A DNA stretch of 64,000 nt from an uncultured Akkermansia sp. (lineage in GTDB: Bacteria; Verrucomicrobiota; Verrucomicrobiia; Verrucomicrobiales; Akkermansiaceae): assembly GCA_947626545.1 (NCBI GenBank), contig CANQSS010000002.1, positions 1 through 64,000 of the forward strand. Reading direction: 5' to 3'. Numbering within the stretch: the stretch's first letter is position 1; every line of letters starts with the position of its first letter. The notes beneath the pieces are model-generated. The model saw only the letters and a program-made list of their open reading frames with translations, was not told the origin of the DNA and made no database searches. The position numbers and the translations under genes were made by a program. This document shows positions 26,422 through 35,034 of this stretch, piece after piece.

Positions 26422-26880
26422 ATGAGCTTGACAACAGAGAGCTCTCCAACTATGATTCCCAGCATGAGATGGTGCGACCGAAGCATGCTCCTGAACTTGA
26501 TCGTACCTGCAATGGGGGTGTGCATGGTGTGCGATGCACAGGCGGGAGGAGAACAGTTGATCTGTGAACAGTTGGAAAAGGGTTTGCGTGAGCAGCTGCA
26601 GGTGTTGCGGAGTATGACGGATGGCACGACGGTGCAAACGAGTTTACCCGCACTGGATCACGTACTCAATAAACTTCGTACCCTCAAGGCGAAAACGAAT
26701 GATGCAGAACTGTGGCGCTACATTGATAACACGCCCGGGGTGAAGCAACCGCTCATCACGATTTTGGAAGATACGATGGTGCAACTGCAACGAATTGAGC
26801 AGGCAAATTTTTTTGAAAATAATGAGCTGCGACGTCGGTTGACGCCGATGGTAAGATCAGCTCCGACGCCTCGCGTATGA
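26422..26880 (+). CDS. Small secreted or anchored helical protein, unknown
   Basis: The start at 26422 has a GGGGGA ribosome site just upstream. The 152-residue product carries a hydrophobic segment (MLLNLIVPAMGVCMVCDAQA, residues 22-41) that can act as a late signal peptide. The rest is helical (GGEQLICEQLEKGLREQLQVLRSM, LDHVLNKLRTLKAKTNDAELWRYIDNT, ILEDTMVQLQRIEQANFFENNELRRRL), probably a coiled coil. The true start may be later (26464 or 26485). It ends 24 bp inside the convergent gene at 26857-27147. No family recognised. Confidence 0.55.
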   Translation: MSLTTESSPTMIPSMRWCDRSMLLNLIVPAMGVCMVCDAQAGGEQLICEQLEKGLREQLQVLRSMTDGTTVQTSLPALDHVLNKLRTLKAKTNDAELWRYIDNTPGVKQPLITILEDTMVQLQRIEQANFFENNELRRRLTPMVRSAPTPRV

Positions 26881-27147
26881 ACCGACTGCTTCTTTCTGCC
26901 GGAGAAGCTCTTGGAGATGTGCCAGTTCGGCGTCCATGTATTCCGGCAGATCATGACGGTGGCGAGCCATCTCAGCAAACACCTCATCACGGTAATCTAT
27001 AGCGTGTCGATACGACTCCTCTTCTGAACCGTACTGTAAATCTGAGAAGTAACGCGTGATGATGCGTCCACAGCGCTGGATGCTGACCCTCCAACCTTGG
27101 AAATCGGTATTCTCGTATGTATAGCGGGTGATATTTCTGTTTCTCAT
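26857..27147 (-). CDS. Small AP2-like DNA-binding protein
   Basis: The 96-residue product starts MRNRNITRYTYENTDFQGW. The N-terminal half (GWRVSIQRCGRIITRYFSDLQYGSEEESYRHAIDYRDEVFAEM) has the strand-strand-strand-helix spacing and aromatic pattern of AP2/integrase-type DNA-binding domains, in which a sheet docks in the major groove. The C-terminal half is helical. An upstream ATG at 27186 is possible but adds a non-matching tail. A recombinase relic lies right next to it, so it may belong to an old mobile island. The assignment is by pattern only. Confidence 0.5.
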   Translation of the reverse strand: MRNRNITRYTYENTDFQGWRVSIQRCGRIITRYFSDLQYGSEEESYRHAIDYRDEVFAEMARHRHDLPEYMDAELAHLQELLRQKEAVGSYARRRS

Positions 27148-27198
27148 AATCGATCGCGTAGTGTCTGAAGAGCTCAGACCACACACGTTTCCGAATAG

Positions 27199-27463
27199 TT
27201 GAATAACTTACAGATTTCTTGCCCGTGGATCACACTCCGTGCCGCACGTACAAAGTCACTTATATATCTTGTTTCCTACAACAGAGGATCGTTGCAAAAT
27301 TCAGTAGGAGTCGAACTCATGCTCTACAGCGGAGCACGACCGACCGAAATGGCACGCATCCGTCGAGAAGACATACGCGCTACGTCTCGCCCATCGTAGA
27401 GGACAAGGCGCGTGCGTACCGGTCCCGCGCTGTCTCGTCTGACGCAACCGTCACTGCGGCATG
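27199..27463 (+). pseudogene. Relic of a tyrosine recombinase
   Basis: The frame around 27307-27395 encodes VELMLYSGARPTEMARIRREDIR, which lines up with the Arg-box region of the recombinase at 7131-8139 (LAIMLYAGVRPNEVERLCWGDVR). A few bases further another frame gives SLRHESYLN, reminiscent of the later R-H box. The rest of the catalytic domain is missing and the frames are broken. It is a decayed fragment between the AP2-like gene and clpB. Confidence 0.5.
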
Positions 27464-27467
27464 AGAG

Positions 27468-30047
27468 TTATTTGAACGTGATGACCCCATCCTCGGCGTT
27501 AATGTGAATGGTGGAGCCGTCCGGGAACTTCCCCTCCAAGATGGCAATGCTGAGCGGGTCGAGGATATCGCGCTGAATGGCGCGCTTGAGTGGACGAGCG
27601 CCGTACACGGGATCATACCCATGCTCTGCCACCAGATTGGCGGCAGCATCAGTGAGCTCCAATCTGAGCCCGCGGGCAGCCAACCGTCTGCGCACGCGCT
27701 CAAGCTGGATATCGACAATACGCTTGAGGTCATCTACACTGAGTCGGTCAAAAATGATGATGTCATCCACGCGATTGAGAAATTCCGGACGAAAATGGCC
27801 ACGCAGGGCATCTAACGCTTTTTCATTACGAGTGGCTACTTCTTTCTCATCGAGGATGAAACGCGAGCCGATATTGCTTGTCATGATGAGCACGGTATTG
27901 GTGAAATCCACCGTACGACCTTGTCCATCGGTGATGCGCCCATCGTCAAGTACCTGCAACAGCACATTGAAGACATCTGGATGAGCCTTTTCGATTTCAT
28001 CGAATAATACCACACTGTAGGGGCGACGGCGCACGGCTTCCGTGAGTTGTCCGCCCTCGTCGTACCCCACGTATCCCGGAGGTGCACCGATGAGACGCGA
28101 AACGCTGTGCTTTTCCATATACTCAGACATATCTATGCGCACCATAGCGGCCTCGTCATCGAACAGAAACTCAGCAAGGGCTTTTGCCAATTCTGTTTTG
28201 CCCACGCCTGTGGGACCCAGAAAGATGAAGGAACCGAGAGGACGATGTTCATCCTGCAACCCTGCGCGGGAACGGCGCACAGCATCCGCCACTGCCTTGA
28301 CCGCATCCTTTTGCCCAATGAGGCGCTGCCCCAGGCGCTCCTCCATGTGTACGAGCTTTTCGCGTTCGCCTTCCGCAAGTTTGGTAGCGGGGATGCCCGT
28401 CCACGAAGAAACCACCTTGGCAATGTCTGCTTCGGTCACCTCTTCCTTTAGCAAGCCTTCACCGCTGCTCTGGAGATCAGCCAAGGCTTTGCGAGCCTCA
28501 TTCAGAGCGTGCTCAGCGGTCGGGAGCTCGCCGTACTTGATTTCAGAGGCTCGGGAGAGCTCTCCCTTGCGTTCGGCCTGCTCAGCTTGGGTACGTAGAG
28601 AGTCAATTTTCTGCTGAGTTTCACGAGCACGTTGAACAACCTGCTGTTCACTCTTCCAACGCGCAAGCAAGGCAGATGTTTTTTCTTTATTATCGGCCAA
28701 TTCCTTGGTGATTTTTTCCAAACGTTCGCGAGAGGCTTCGTCTTTCTCTTTTTCTAACGCCTGTCGCTCCATCTCCAGCTGCATGCCGGTGCGGTTCAAT
28801 TCATCGATTTCAGAGGGCATGCTATCCAACTCGATTTTGAGGCGAGCGGCAGCTTCATCCACCAAATCTACGGCCTTGTCCGGCAGGAAACGGTCGGTGA
28901 TATAGCGATTACTCAGTGTAGCAGCGGCCACGAGAGCGCTGTCGGTAATATGCACACCGTGGTGGACCTCATAGCGCTCTTTAAGCCCACGCAGAATAGC
29001 GATGGTATCTTCCACGCTCGGTTCAGCGACAAAGACGGGTTGAAAGCGGCGCTCCAGTGCGGCATCCTTCTCGATGTACTTGCGGTATTCATCCAACGTG
29101 GTGGCGCCGATGGTACGCAGTTCGCCACGAGCAAGAGCCGGCTTCAGCAAGTTAGCAGCATCCATGGAGCTATCGCCTCCCGCTCCCGCGCCCACCAGTG
29201 TATGCAGTTCATCAATGAAGAGGATGATCTGTCCATCGGAGGCGCTCACCTCTTTGATAAAAGCTTTCAGACGTTCCTCAAACTCACCACGATATTTGGC
29301 ACCGGCGAGCATGGAGCCGATATTGAGGGAAACGAGTCGCTTATCCTTCATGCCCTCGGGCACATCTCCATTCACAATGCGGCGGGCAAGCCCCTCTGCA
29401 ATGGCCGTCTTACCCACGCCGGGCTCTCCGATGAGCACAGGGTTGTTTTTTGTACGCCGTGAGAGGATTTGGAGCACGCGGCGAATTTCCGCATCGCGAC
29501 CAATGACGGGATCTATCTTCCCTTGTCGAGCGCGGGCAGTCAAATCAGTGCCGTACTTTTCCAATGTCTGATACTTTTCTTCTGGATCTTGGTCGGTGAT
29601 ACGCTGGTTGCCGCGTACCTCCTTGAGTGCCTGCAGGTACTTCTCTCGTGTCAAACCGCATTCTGTCAGCAATTTACTCAGCTGATCGTCCGCTTCGTAG
29701 ACGCCGAGTAAAAGGTGCTCTGCACTCAGATAGTCATCCTTCATCCTCTTACGTTGATCCTCGGCTGCGTTGAGCACGCGATCCAGCGCGGCGCCAATAC
29801 CCGGACTGCCTGCCACAGCGCCCTGCTGCCGCGGTTGGCGAGCCAGCAAATCTGTCAGCGAACGTTCCAGCTTAGATGCATCAGCCCCCGTTTTTTGCAA
29901 CACTGCACCGAGCACACTGCCTTCCTGGTGAAGCATGGCGAGTAAAACTTGCGCCGGCAAAATCTCTGCCCTGCCAGCCGCCTGCGATGCGCGCTGCGCT
30001 GCCTGCAAGCTTTCCATCATTTTTGTGGTCAGGTTATTGTTCATCAT
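27468..30047 (-). CDS. clpB: ClpB disaggregase, AAA+ chaperone
   Basis: ClpB extracts and refolds aggregated proteins together with DnaK. The 859-residue protein has a Clp N-domain ([33 protein letters not shown]), first AAA+ module with [14 protein letters not shown] and [18 protein letters not shown], a long coiled middle domain (about residues 400-525), second AAA+ module with [14 protein letters not shown] and [29 protein letters not shown], and a C-terminal D2 end. The start at 30047 ([12 protein letters not shown]) matches other ClpBs better than the ATG at 30083. No CIRCE-type inverted repeat is seen upstream. It stands alone. Confidence 0.95.
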   Translation of the reverse strand: MMNNNLTTKMMESLQAAQRASQAAGRAEILPAQVLLAMLHQEGSVLGAVLQKTGADASKLERSLTDLLARQPRQQGAVAGSPGIGAALDRVLNAAEDQRKRMKDDYLSAEHLLLGVYEADDQLSKLLTECGLTREKYLQALKEVRGNQRITDQDPEEKYQTLEKYGTDLTARARQGKIDPVIGRDAEIRRVLQILSRRTKNNPVLIGEPGVGKTAIAEGLARRIVNGDVPEGMKDKRLVSLNIGSMLAGAKYRGEFEERLKAFIKEVSASDGQIILFIDELHTLVGAGAGGDSSMDAANLLKPALARGELRTIGATTLDEYRKYIEKDAALERRFQPVFVAEPSVEDTIAILRGLKERYEVHHGVHITDSALVAAATLSNRYITDRFLPDKAVDLVDEAAARLKIELDSMPSEIDELNRTGMQLEMERQALEKEKDEASRERLEKITKELADNKEKTSALLARWKSEQQVVQRARETQQKIDSLRTQAEQAERKGELSRASEIKYGELPTAEHALNEARKALADLQSSGEGLLKEEVTEADIAKVVSSWTGIPATKLAEGEREKLVHMEERLGQRLIGQKDAVKAVADAVRRSRAGLQDEHRPLGSFIFLGPTGVGKTELAKALAEFLFDDEAAMVRIDMSEYMEKHSVSRLIGAPPGYVGYDEGGQLTEAVRRRPYSVVLFDEIEKAHPDVFNVLLQVLDDGRITDGQGRTVDFTNTVLIMTSNIGSRFILDEKEVATRNEKALDALRGHFRPEFLNRVDDIIIFDRLSVDDLKRIVDIQLERVRRRLAARGLRLELTDAAANLVAEHGYDPVYGARPLKRAIQRDILDPLSIAILEGKFPDGSTIHINAEDGVITFK

Positions 30048-30083
30048 GCCTGTTTGATAACACAAACCCGTGCGCGTGTTCAA

Positions 30084-30627
30084 AAATAAGGCGATTTTTT
30101 TAATACAAAGTCCCGGAATGATGAAGACTATTGCGTAAGAAACGGAACCGACAGGGAAAAATGCTCGAATTGGTCAATACTTCATGACATCGTTAATGAG
30201 TCGCGTTCTTCCTTGGGACGGATGCACACGTGTCCCAATAAAATTTTCTCCGGACTCATTCAACCCATTCCTCATGCGTTTCCAACAGCCAAAGGAAGTA
30301 AGCCTGACAGGATGTCAAACCATTGACGATTCGGCATAGCAGTGAACCCGGCACAGCGTTACACCAGACGCTTTCTTCCTATCAACGCATCATCACTTCA
30401 AAAATTCCGCTACGCCCCTGCTTCGCCAAATTCGCGCGCAAGCGCGGGAATTTCCAAATCGTAAATCGTAAATAACCAATGGTTTATGTTGCATGATATG
30501 CCATTACTACCATTGGGGGTGCTTTTTCTTGGGACGGATGTATTTGCTGCGTGCTGATTGTTGATTTCGCTTGACACAGAGCTCGTCTTTTGCTAGGAGG
30601 TAGAGGGAGAATGGTGAGCAAATAATT
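30084..30627. repeat. Repeat-rich intergenic region, family B element
   Basis: It holds the GC-rich hairpin CGCGCAAGCGCGGGAATTTC (about 30435), AAATCGTAAATCGTAAAT words (30455-30475), and two copies of TTGGGACGGATG (30213-30224 and 30534-30545), the second preceded by TTTTTC. The same set of blocks recurs at 36160-36305, 53610-53890, 61385-61700 and 63460-63870. No gene is supported here. A TTGACA at 30571-30576 with TAGGAG 17 bp on may be the promoter of the next gene. Confidence 0.65.
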
Positions 30628-32088
30628 ATGACTCGAATTTTTAAGATGAACATGCGTTGGATGAGGATGGCTGCTTGTATGGTGGTGGCGCTGTGTGCCG
30701 ACAATGTGTACTCCCTGGACGTAGGAGCGGCGTGGAAAAACGGTGAATTATGGAAGATGAAGCGACAACCAAAGTTAGATGATATGAGCTTCGAGAGTGT
30801 GAGTGACACGTGCACGAGAGTCATTCAACGCAACCTTGTTACTTTTGGACGACACCAAGTGGAGGGAAACGTCACACTAGATTGGAAAGCGTCTTCCGGT
30901 GGAGCAAAGACACCCGACGATGGAGTTAAGACGGCAAAAGACAATCAGAAAGATAAGACGGATGAAAAGCAGAAAAGCCCGACTGATCTGGAAGTCGAAC
31001 GCGCGAAGAAGTACGGTGAACTTTGCCGGGTAACCTGCGAAATATACAACCGTAACGATTACGGAGAAATTAGCAAAGAGGCTTTTGATAATTACGTATC
31101 TTCCTACAAAACGGAGGTGGGAAGAATCTCCGGGGCGAAAATGACAAAAGTACGTATGTCGGCCAGCAAATCCGCCACCAAGGTAGAGGCATTCCAATGG
31201 GAGATGCCGCAAGGAGCAGCTCGACTGTATACGGCAACCACTACGGTAAAGAGAGACAAGAAGAAGGATGAGAAAAAGGAGGAAAAGAAGGAGGAGAAGA
31301 AAACGAAGGATGGGGGGGTGCGTATGGAGTACATTCGCTTGGTATTAGCTCCGGACGTAGCAAGTCTGGAGAAAAGTGTCACGCATGAGAAAGAGGAGAA
31401 GCACAACCAAAAGAACTCTGTAGTCAAGGAAAAAAATGGCATAACATGGATTAAGGGTCTGCCCATGGTGGAGCAAGGTATGAAGGCGGCAGCTCTGCCT
31501 GCCCAACTGACGCGTCTGCTCATGTATTACGGAGTGGAAGGGGTGAGCATGGATGCAATATCAGCGTTCTGCGAAACCCCGGATGAGGATGGATACAAAC
31601 GAGAGGACATGGATGAGATCATACGGCAGGTGGCACACGAATACCGGTTGAAAGTGAAAGATGTGTCATCTCAGTGGGCTGGACGCGAAGACTATATGAA
31701 GGATTATACTTCCAAAGCGCGTAAGGAGGGGAAACTTATGGGAGATGGGGACGCAATAGACACGCTGTCTTTGGACCCGGAGCTTTGGCTTTCTCTCTTT
31801 GCAAAGAAAAAGTCAGATTGTAACAAGTGGCTCGGCAGTATACGCTCCTGCATTGATGCCGGGACTCCCGTAATTTGGCTAGTCATGCGCGGCGATTTCT
31901 ACGCGGACGTCACGGATTCGAGGAACACGAAAGGTGCTCACCTTCGACTTATCATCGGGTATGATGCCACCAAAGGTAAGGAAAAAATCATCTACACAGA
32001 ACCATGGGGAGAGAAGGGTGAGCGCTGTACGATGGAGCTAATCAAGGCGTATGCCGCTACAGATGCTGCCCTTATTTTGCGGCAGTAA
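30628..32088 (+). CDS. Secreted C39-like protein lacking the catalytic cysteine
   Basis: The 486-residue protein has a signal peptide (MRMAACMVVALCADNVYSLDV). A charged, Lys/Glu-rich middle follows (KKKDEKKEEKKEEKKTKDGG near residue 210). The C-terminal domain resembles the C39_2 papain-like fold: ITWIKGLPMVEQGMKAAALPAQLTRLLMYYG, then GAHLRLIIGYDATKGKEKIIYTEPWGE with His438. In active relatives the first block reads roughly DQGxxGxC; here the Cys position is Ala289. It is therefore probably a non-proteolytic relative that binds peptides or cell-surface partners. Other in-frame ATGs within the first 12 residues could be the start. Confidence 0.7.
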   Translation: MTRIFKMNMRWMRMAACMVVALCADNVYSLDVGAAWKNGELWKMKRQPKLDDMSFESVSDTCTRVIQRNLVTFGRHQVEGNVTLDWKASSGGAKTPDDGVKTAKDNQKDKTDEKQKSPTDLEVERAKKYGELCRVTCEIYNRNDYGEISKEAFDNYVSSYKTEVGRISGAKMTKVRMSASKSATKVEAFQWEMPQGAARLYTATTTVKRDKKKDEKKEEKKEEKKTKDGGVRMEYIRLVLAPDVASLEKSVTHEKEEKHNQKNSVVKEKNGITWIKGLPMVEQGMKAAALPAQLTRLLMYYGVEGVSMDAISAFCETPDEDGYKREDMDEIIRQVAHEYRLKVKDVSSQWAGREDYMKDYTSKARKEGKLMGDGDAIDTLSLDPELWLSLFAKKKSDCNKWLGSIRSCIDAGTPVIWLVMRGDFYADVTDSRNTKGAHLRLIIGYDATKGKEKIIYTEPWGEKGERCTMELIKAYAATDAALILRQ

Positions 32089-32103
32089 AACAGGTGGTTA
32101 TGC

Positions 32104-32592
32104 TCAAGCTTCTTCGTTCGCGTAACGTTCACGAGACTCGCGCAGGATGGTAACGGCACGCTCAATACCGAAGAATTCGCCCACTTCCGTCTTCTTGTTC
32201 TGCAGTGTTTTGTAAGTGGAGAAAAAATTCTGAATTTCTTGGAGGTAATGAGGCGGCAAGTCATGCAGGGTACGCACGTGCTCGTAGCGTGGATCCCCCA
32301 CATTGACGGCAAGAATTTTCACATCTGGTTTACCACCGTCAATCATATCCATGCCACCGATGATACGGCAATCCACGTAACAACCCGGAAAGGTAGGCGA
32401 AGAGGTGAAGACGAGGATATCCAAAGGGTCTCCATCTAGATATTTTGTCGCTTCCACAAAACCGTACTCAGCAGGGTAATAAACGGAGGAGTAGAGGACA
32501 CGATCCAGTTTGATGTGGCCGGTCTTTGCATCCACCTCGTACTTATTGCGGCTCCCCATGGGAATTTCAATGCGTGCTTCGACGGTCTCCAT
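32104..32592 (-). CDS. ppa: Inorganic pyrophosphatase, family I
   Basis: It hydrolyses pyrophosphate and so drives biosynthetic reactions in the cytoplasm. The 162-residue product METVEARIEIPMGSRNKYEVD has the family I signature (GSRNKYE, then YPAEYGFV, DGDPLDILV and DVKILAVNVGDPRYEH, supplying the Asp metal ligands). Longer starts at 32601 and 32757 are rejected. The promoter TTGACA-17-TAGCAT ends 7 nt before the ATG at 32592, and the longer frame crosses a hairpin repeat. It is divergent from ribH with a shared 60-bp control region. Confidence 0.92.
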   Translation of the reverse strand: METVEARIEIPMGSRNKYEVDAKTGHIKLDRVLYSSVYYPAEYGFVEATKYLDGDPLDILVFTSSPTFPGCYVDCRIIGGMDMIDGGKPDVKILAVNVGDPRYEHVRTLHDLPPHYLQEIQNFFSTYKTLQNKKTEVGEFFGIERAVTILRESRERYANEEA

Positions 32593-32599
32593 GGGGGGC

Positions 32600-32628
32600 A
32601 TGCTAGCAGTTTCATTGAAACCTGTCAA
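32600..32628 (-). promoter_or_regulatory. Promoter of ppa, leaderless
   Basis: On the minus strand TTGACA (32623-32628), 17 bp, TAGCAT (32600-32605), then 7 nt to the ATG at 32592. This decides the start of ppa. Confidence 0.72.
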
Positions 32629-32641
32629 GACCTGACTCCAG

Positions 32642-32668
32642 GGCAAACGCATTAGAAATGCGGTTGCC
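32642..32668. repeat. Hairpin repeat between divergent ppa and ribH promoters
   Basis: GGCAAACGCATT (32642-32653), loop AGA, AATGCGGTTGCC (32657-32668), one A-G mismatch. It lies 13 bp upstream of the ppa -35 and 21 bp upstream of the ribH -35, so here the repeat cannot be serving as a 3'-end terminator of either gene. Confidence 0.8.
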
Positions 32669-32689
32669 CTAGCAATGCGCTTGCTGGGC

Positions 32690-32718
32690 TTGACAAGATG
32701 GGGCTGATAAGCTATGCT
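32690..32718 (+). promoter_or_regulatory. Promoter of ribH, near-leaderless
   Basis: TTGACA (32690-32695), 17 bp, TATGCT (32713-32718), then 9 nt to the ATG at 32728. The short distance leaves no room for an FMN riboswitch. Confidence 0.72.
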
Positions 32719-32727
32719 TTTTGACGG

Positions 32728-33240
32728 ATGCGCAAGCGTCCCGCTGTACGCACTCAAATTGTTATGTCACGAGAAAGCAATATGGTTCCGCAAATGGAGC
32801 AGCGCGAAATGCGCGTAACGATTGTAGCATCGGAATACAATAGGCATTTCACGGATGGTCTGTTGAAAAATTGCGAGGAAGAGTTGAGGCTTTACGCGCC
32901 TCGATCGCTAGTGAAAGTGGTTCGAGTACCAGGCGCTTTTGAGGTGCCGGTGATAGTCAACCGCGAACTTGCACAAGCCGAGGATTTACGAGCCCATGTC
33001 GTGATTGCTCTGGGTGTAATTTTGCGTGGGAGCACAGCGCATGCAGATTTGATTGGTGAAGCCATTACTCGTGAGCTCCTGCGTGCGGCATGCAGAAGCC
33101 TTGTGCCTGTCATTCATGAAGTTCTGCTGCTCCAAAATGAGCAACAAGCCCAAGAACGTTGCCTTGGCAATGAGCTCAACCGCGGGCGTGAGGCGGCGCG
33201 TGCGGCAGTTACTATGTTCCAAGTCACGCAGTCCAACTAA
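32728..33240 (+). CDS. ribH: 6,7-dimethyl-8-ribityllumazine synthase
   Basis: It condenses the pyrimidine amine with 3,4-dihydroxybutanone phosphate in riboflavin synthesis. The 170-residue protein contains VASEYNRHFTDGLLKNC, RVPGAFEVPV and ALGVILRGSTAHADLIGEAITREL, the substrate-binding and catalytic regions. The usual GVLTT segment reads HEVLLLQNEQQAQERC, a noticeable deviation. ATG at 32728 is used because it lies 9 nt after a strong -10; 32764 would also fit the family length. nusB follows after 15 bp, the same ribH-nusB order found in many bacteria. Confidence 0.9.
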   Translation: MRKRPAVRTQIVMSRESNMVPQMEQREMRVTIVASEYNRHFTDGLLKNCEEELRLYAPRSLVKVVRVPGAFEVPVIVNRELAQAEDLRAHVVIALGVILRGSTAHADLIGEAITRELLRAACRSLVPVIHEVLLLQNEQQAQERCLGNELNRGREAARAAVTMFQVTQSN

Positions 33241-33255
33241 CCTACACTCACGGAT

Positions 33256-34170
33256 ATGCTCAGCCAACGACAAATCCGCAAGTCAACTCTGCTGCTCATC
33301 TACGCCATGGAAACGCAGGGAGTGGACCCACTTGCCCAAGATTCTTTTCCTTTTGACTCTTACTGGTCTCTCGTCTCTGAGAATGATGCCAAGCGTTACG
33401 CCAAGGTGCTGGCCAAGGCAACTCTGCATGAAACTCGATCGCTCGGCGACTTACAGGATTCACTGCGGAGCCGCACGGAAAACTTCTGCGCCACTGCCAC
33501 AACTCACCCGAGGCTGCAAGCTCTTCCTCCCGATGCACGGGAGCTGCTGCGTCTTACGCAGGCCCTACCTACGCACATCCATTACTTGCGCCGACACATG
33601 GATACTGTCGCAAGTGATCAGGAGGTTGCAATGCTGAAGGAGCACGGCGATGGCGTCATCCGCACCTGCGTCCGCATGTGCGAGCTGGCTCAAAATATGC
33701 TGCCTGCGCTGGAGGGCGAAACGGGAGAAGCTGTCGAGGCCTATGCCGGGGTATTGCGCCGCGTACGAAAAGCTGCAGCCGGCTGCGCACGATTGGCGCA
33801 TCCGGAACAAATTGAACCACGAAACGAACACACCGACTTGGCACGGTACGCGGAAGCCGTGCGCGAACGCCGCCCTCTCACCGAACAAATGGCGAGGGAT
33901 ATATTTTCACAGCGTGGAAAATGGGAAGAACTTTTGCGCACCCTTCTGCGCAACTATGTGCCTGAACGCCTCAACACTGTGGACCGCTGCATCCTCTACA
34001 TTGCTTTCAACGACTTGATACAGCGCAAGCTCGATCCCGGCATTGTCATCTCGGAGGCTTGCGTTCTCGCAGATGAATTCTCCGGCGGCAAAAGCGCGCC
34101 CTTTATCCACGGCATTATCGCCACGGCCGTCATGCAACTCATGCCAGACGCACCTCAACCCGAAGCTTAA
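33256..34170 (+). CDS. nusB: NusB transcription antitermination factor, long form
   Basis: NusB binds boxA RNA with NusE (S10) during rRNA transcription. The N-terminal piece (MLSQRQIRKSTLLLIYAMETQG) and the C-terminal domain (WEELLRTLLRNYVPERLNTVDRCILYIAFNDLIQRKLDPGIVISEACVLADEFSGGKSAPFIHGIIATAV) are typical. Between them lie about 150 extra residues, making 304 residues against roughly 140-160 in E. coli; Bacteroidota have similarly long forms. Its place between ribH and ftsY, with 15 and 8 bp gaps, supports an operon. Confidence 0.85.
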   Translation: MLSQRQIRKSTLLLIYAMETQGVDPLAQDSFPFDSYWSLVSENDAKRYAKVLAKATLHETRSLGDLQDSLRSRTENFCATATTHPRLQALPPDARELLRLTQALPTHIHYLRRHMDTVASDQEVAMLKEHGDGVIRTCVRMCELAQNMLPALEGETGEAVEAYAGVLRRVRKAAAGCARLAHPEQIEPRNEHTDLARYAEAVRERRPLTEQMARDIFSQRGKWEELLRTLLRNYVPERLNTVDRCILYIAFNDLIQRKLDPGIVISEACVLADEFSGGKSAPFIHGIIATAVMQLMPDAPQPEA

Positions 34171-34178
34171 CAACAATC

Positions 34179-35027
34179 ATGGCTAACTTCTTCAACAAAC
34201 TGATCGACAAGCTACTCGGCGAGCCAACCATCGATTGGGATGAACTGGAGGCTGACCTCATTTCCGCTGACATCGGCGCAGCACGCGTCATGCGCATGCT
34301 CGGTGAATTACAAGAACGTGATGAACACGACGCTTGCGAAATCGTGGATTATATCAAGCAACAACTCCGTTCTGCTTTCCCTGCCACGCCGCCCGCTCTG
34401 CCAATGACTCAGGATGGTCACCCCTGCGTCATTCTGCTCATCGGGGTAAACGGTGCAGGTAAAACCACCACCTGTGCCAAGCTTGCCCACATACTGCAAA
34501 AGCGCGGTGAAAGCGTGCTGCTGGCAGCTGCGGACACCTTTCGTGCCGCTGCGGTGGAGCAACTGGAGCGTTGGGCCACGCGTCTGCACATTCCTCTCTA
34601 CAAAGGCCAGCCTAACCAGGATCCCGCCTCCGTGTGCTACGAGGCTCACACTCGCGCCCTGCGCGAAGGGACGCGCTTCCTGATCTGCGACACAGCCGGT
34701 CGTCTGCACACGCGTCACAATCTCATGGAGGAGCTCGCAAAAATCCGCCGATCTCTTGCCAAGCAAGACGCCTCTGCGCCCCACGCTTGCTATCTGGTGG
34801 TAGATGCCACCACGGGAAGTAACGCTCTGCTGCAAGCGCGTGAATTCCACAAAGCTGCGCCGCTCAACGGTCTTATCATCACAAAATTAGATGGCTCTGG
34901 TAAGGGTGGCGTGGCTGTCGCCGTACAGGATGAGCTAGGCATTCCCCCAGTATGGATCGGAACTGGCGAAAGCGAAGACCAGCTTCGTTCCTTTGATGCC
35001 AAAAGCTACGTGGACACGCTGCTCTGA
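34179..35027 (+). CDS. ftsY: FtsY, signal recognition particle receptor GTPase
   Basis: FtsY docks SRP-ribosome complexes at the inner membrane. The 282-residue protein has only the N and G domains (MANFFNKLIDKLLGEP to the end), lacking the long acidic A domain of E. coli. G motifs: LLIGVNGAGKTTTCAKLA (G1), AADTFRAAAVEQL (insertion/G2), LICDTAGRLHTRHNLMEELAK (G3), ITKLDGSGKGG (G4) and WIGTGESEDQL with the final amphipathic end. It lies 8 bp after nusB and 7 bp before rlmN. Confidence 0.94.
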   Translation: MANFFNKLIDKLLGEPTIDWDELEADLISADIGAARVMRMLGELQERDEHDACEIVDYIKQQLRSAFPATPPALPMTQDGHPCVILLIGVNGAGKTTTCAKLAHILQKRGESVLLAAADTFRAAAVEQLERWATRLHIPLYKGQPNQDPASVCYEAHTRALREGTRFLICDTAGRLHTRHNLMEELAKIRRSLAKQDASAPHACYLVVDATTGSNALLQAREFHKAAPLNGLIITKLDGSGKGGVAVAVQDELGIPPVWIGTGESEDQLRSFDAKSYVDTLL

Positions 35028-35034
35028 TTCGACC

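Noticed and set aside
27142-30103. Heat-shock CIRCE element before clpB
   Set aside because: No TTAGCACTC-type inverted repeat is present upstream of the start.
32700-32760. FMN riboswitch upstream of ribH
   Set aside because: Only 9 nt separate the -10 from the ATG, which leaves no space for an aptamer.
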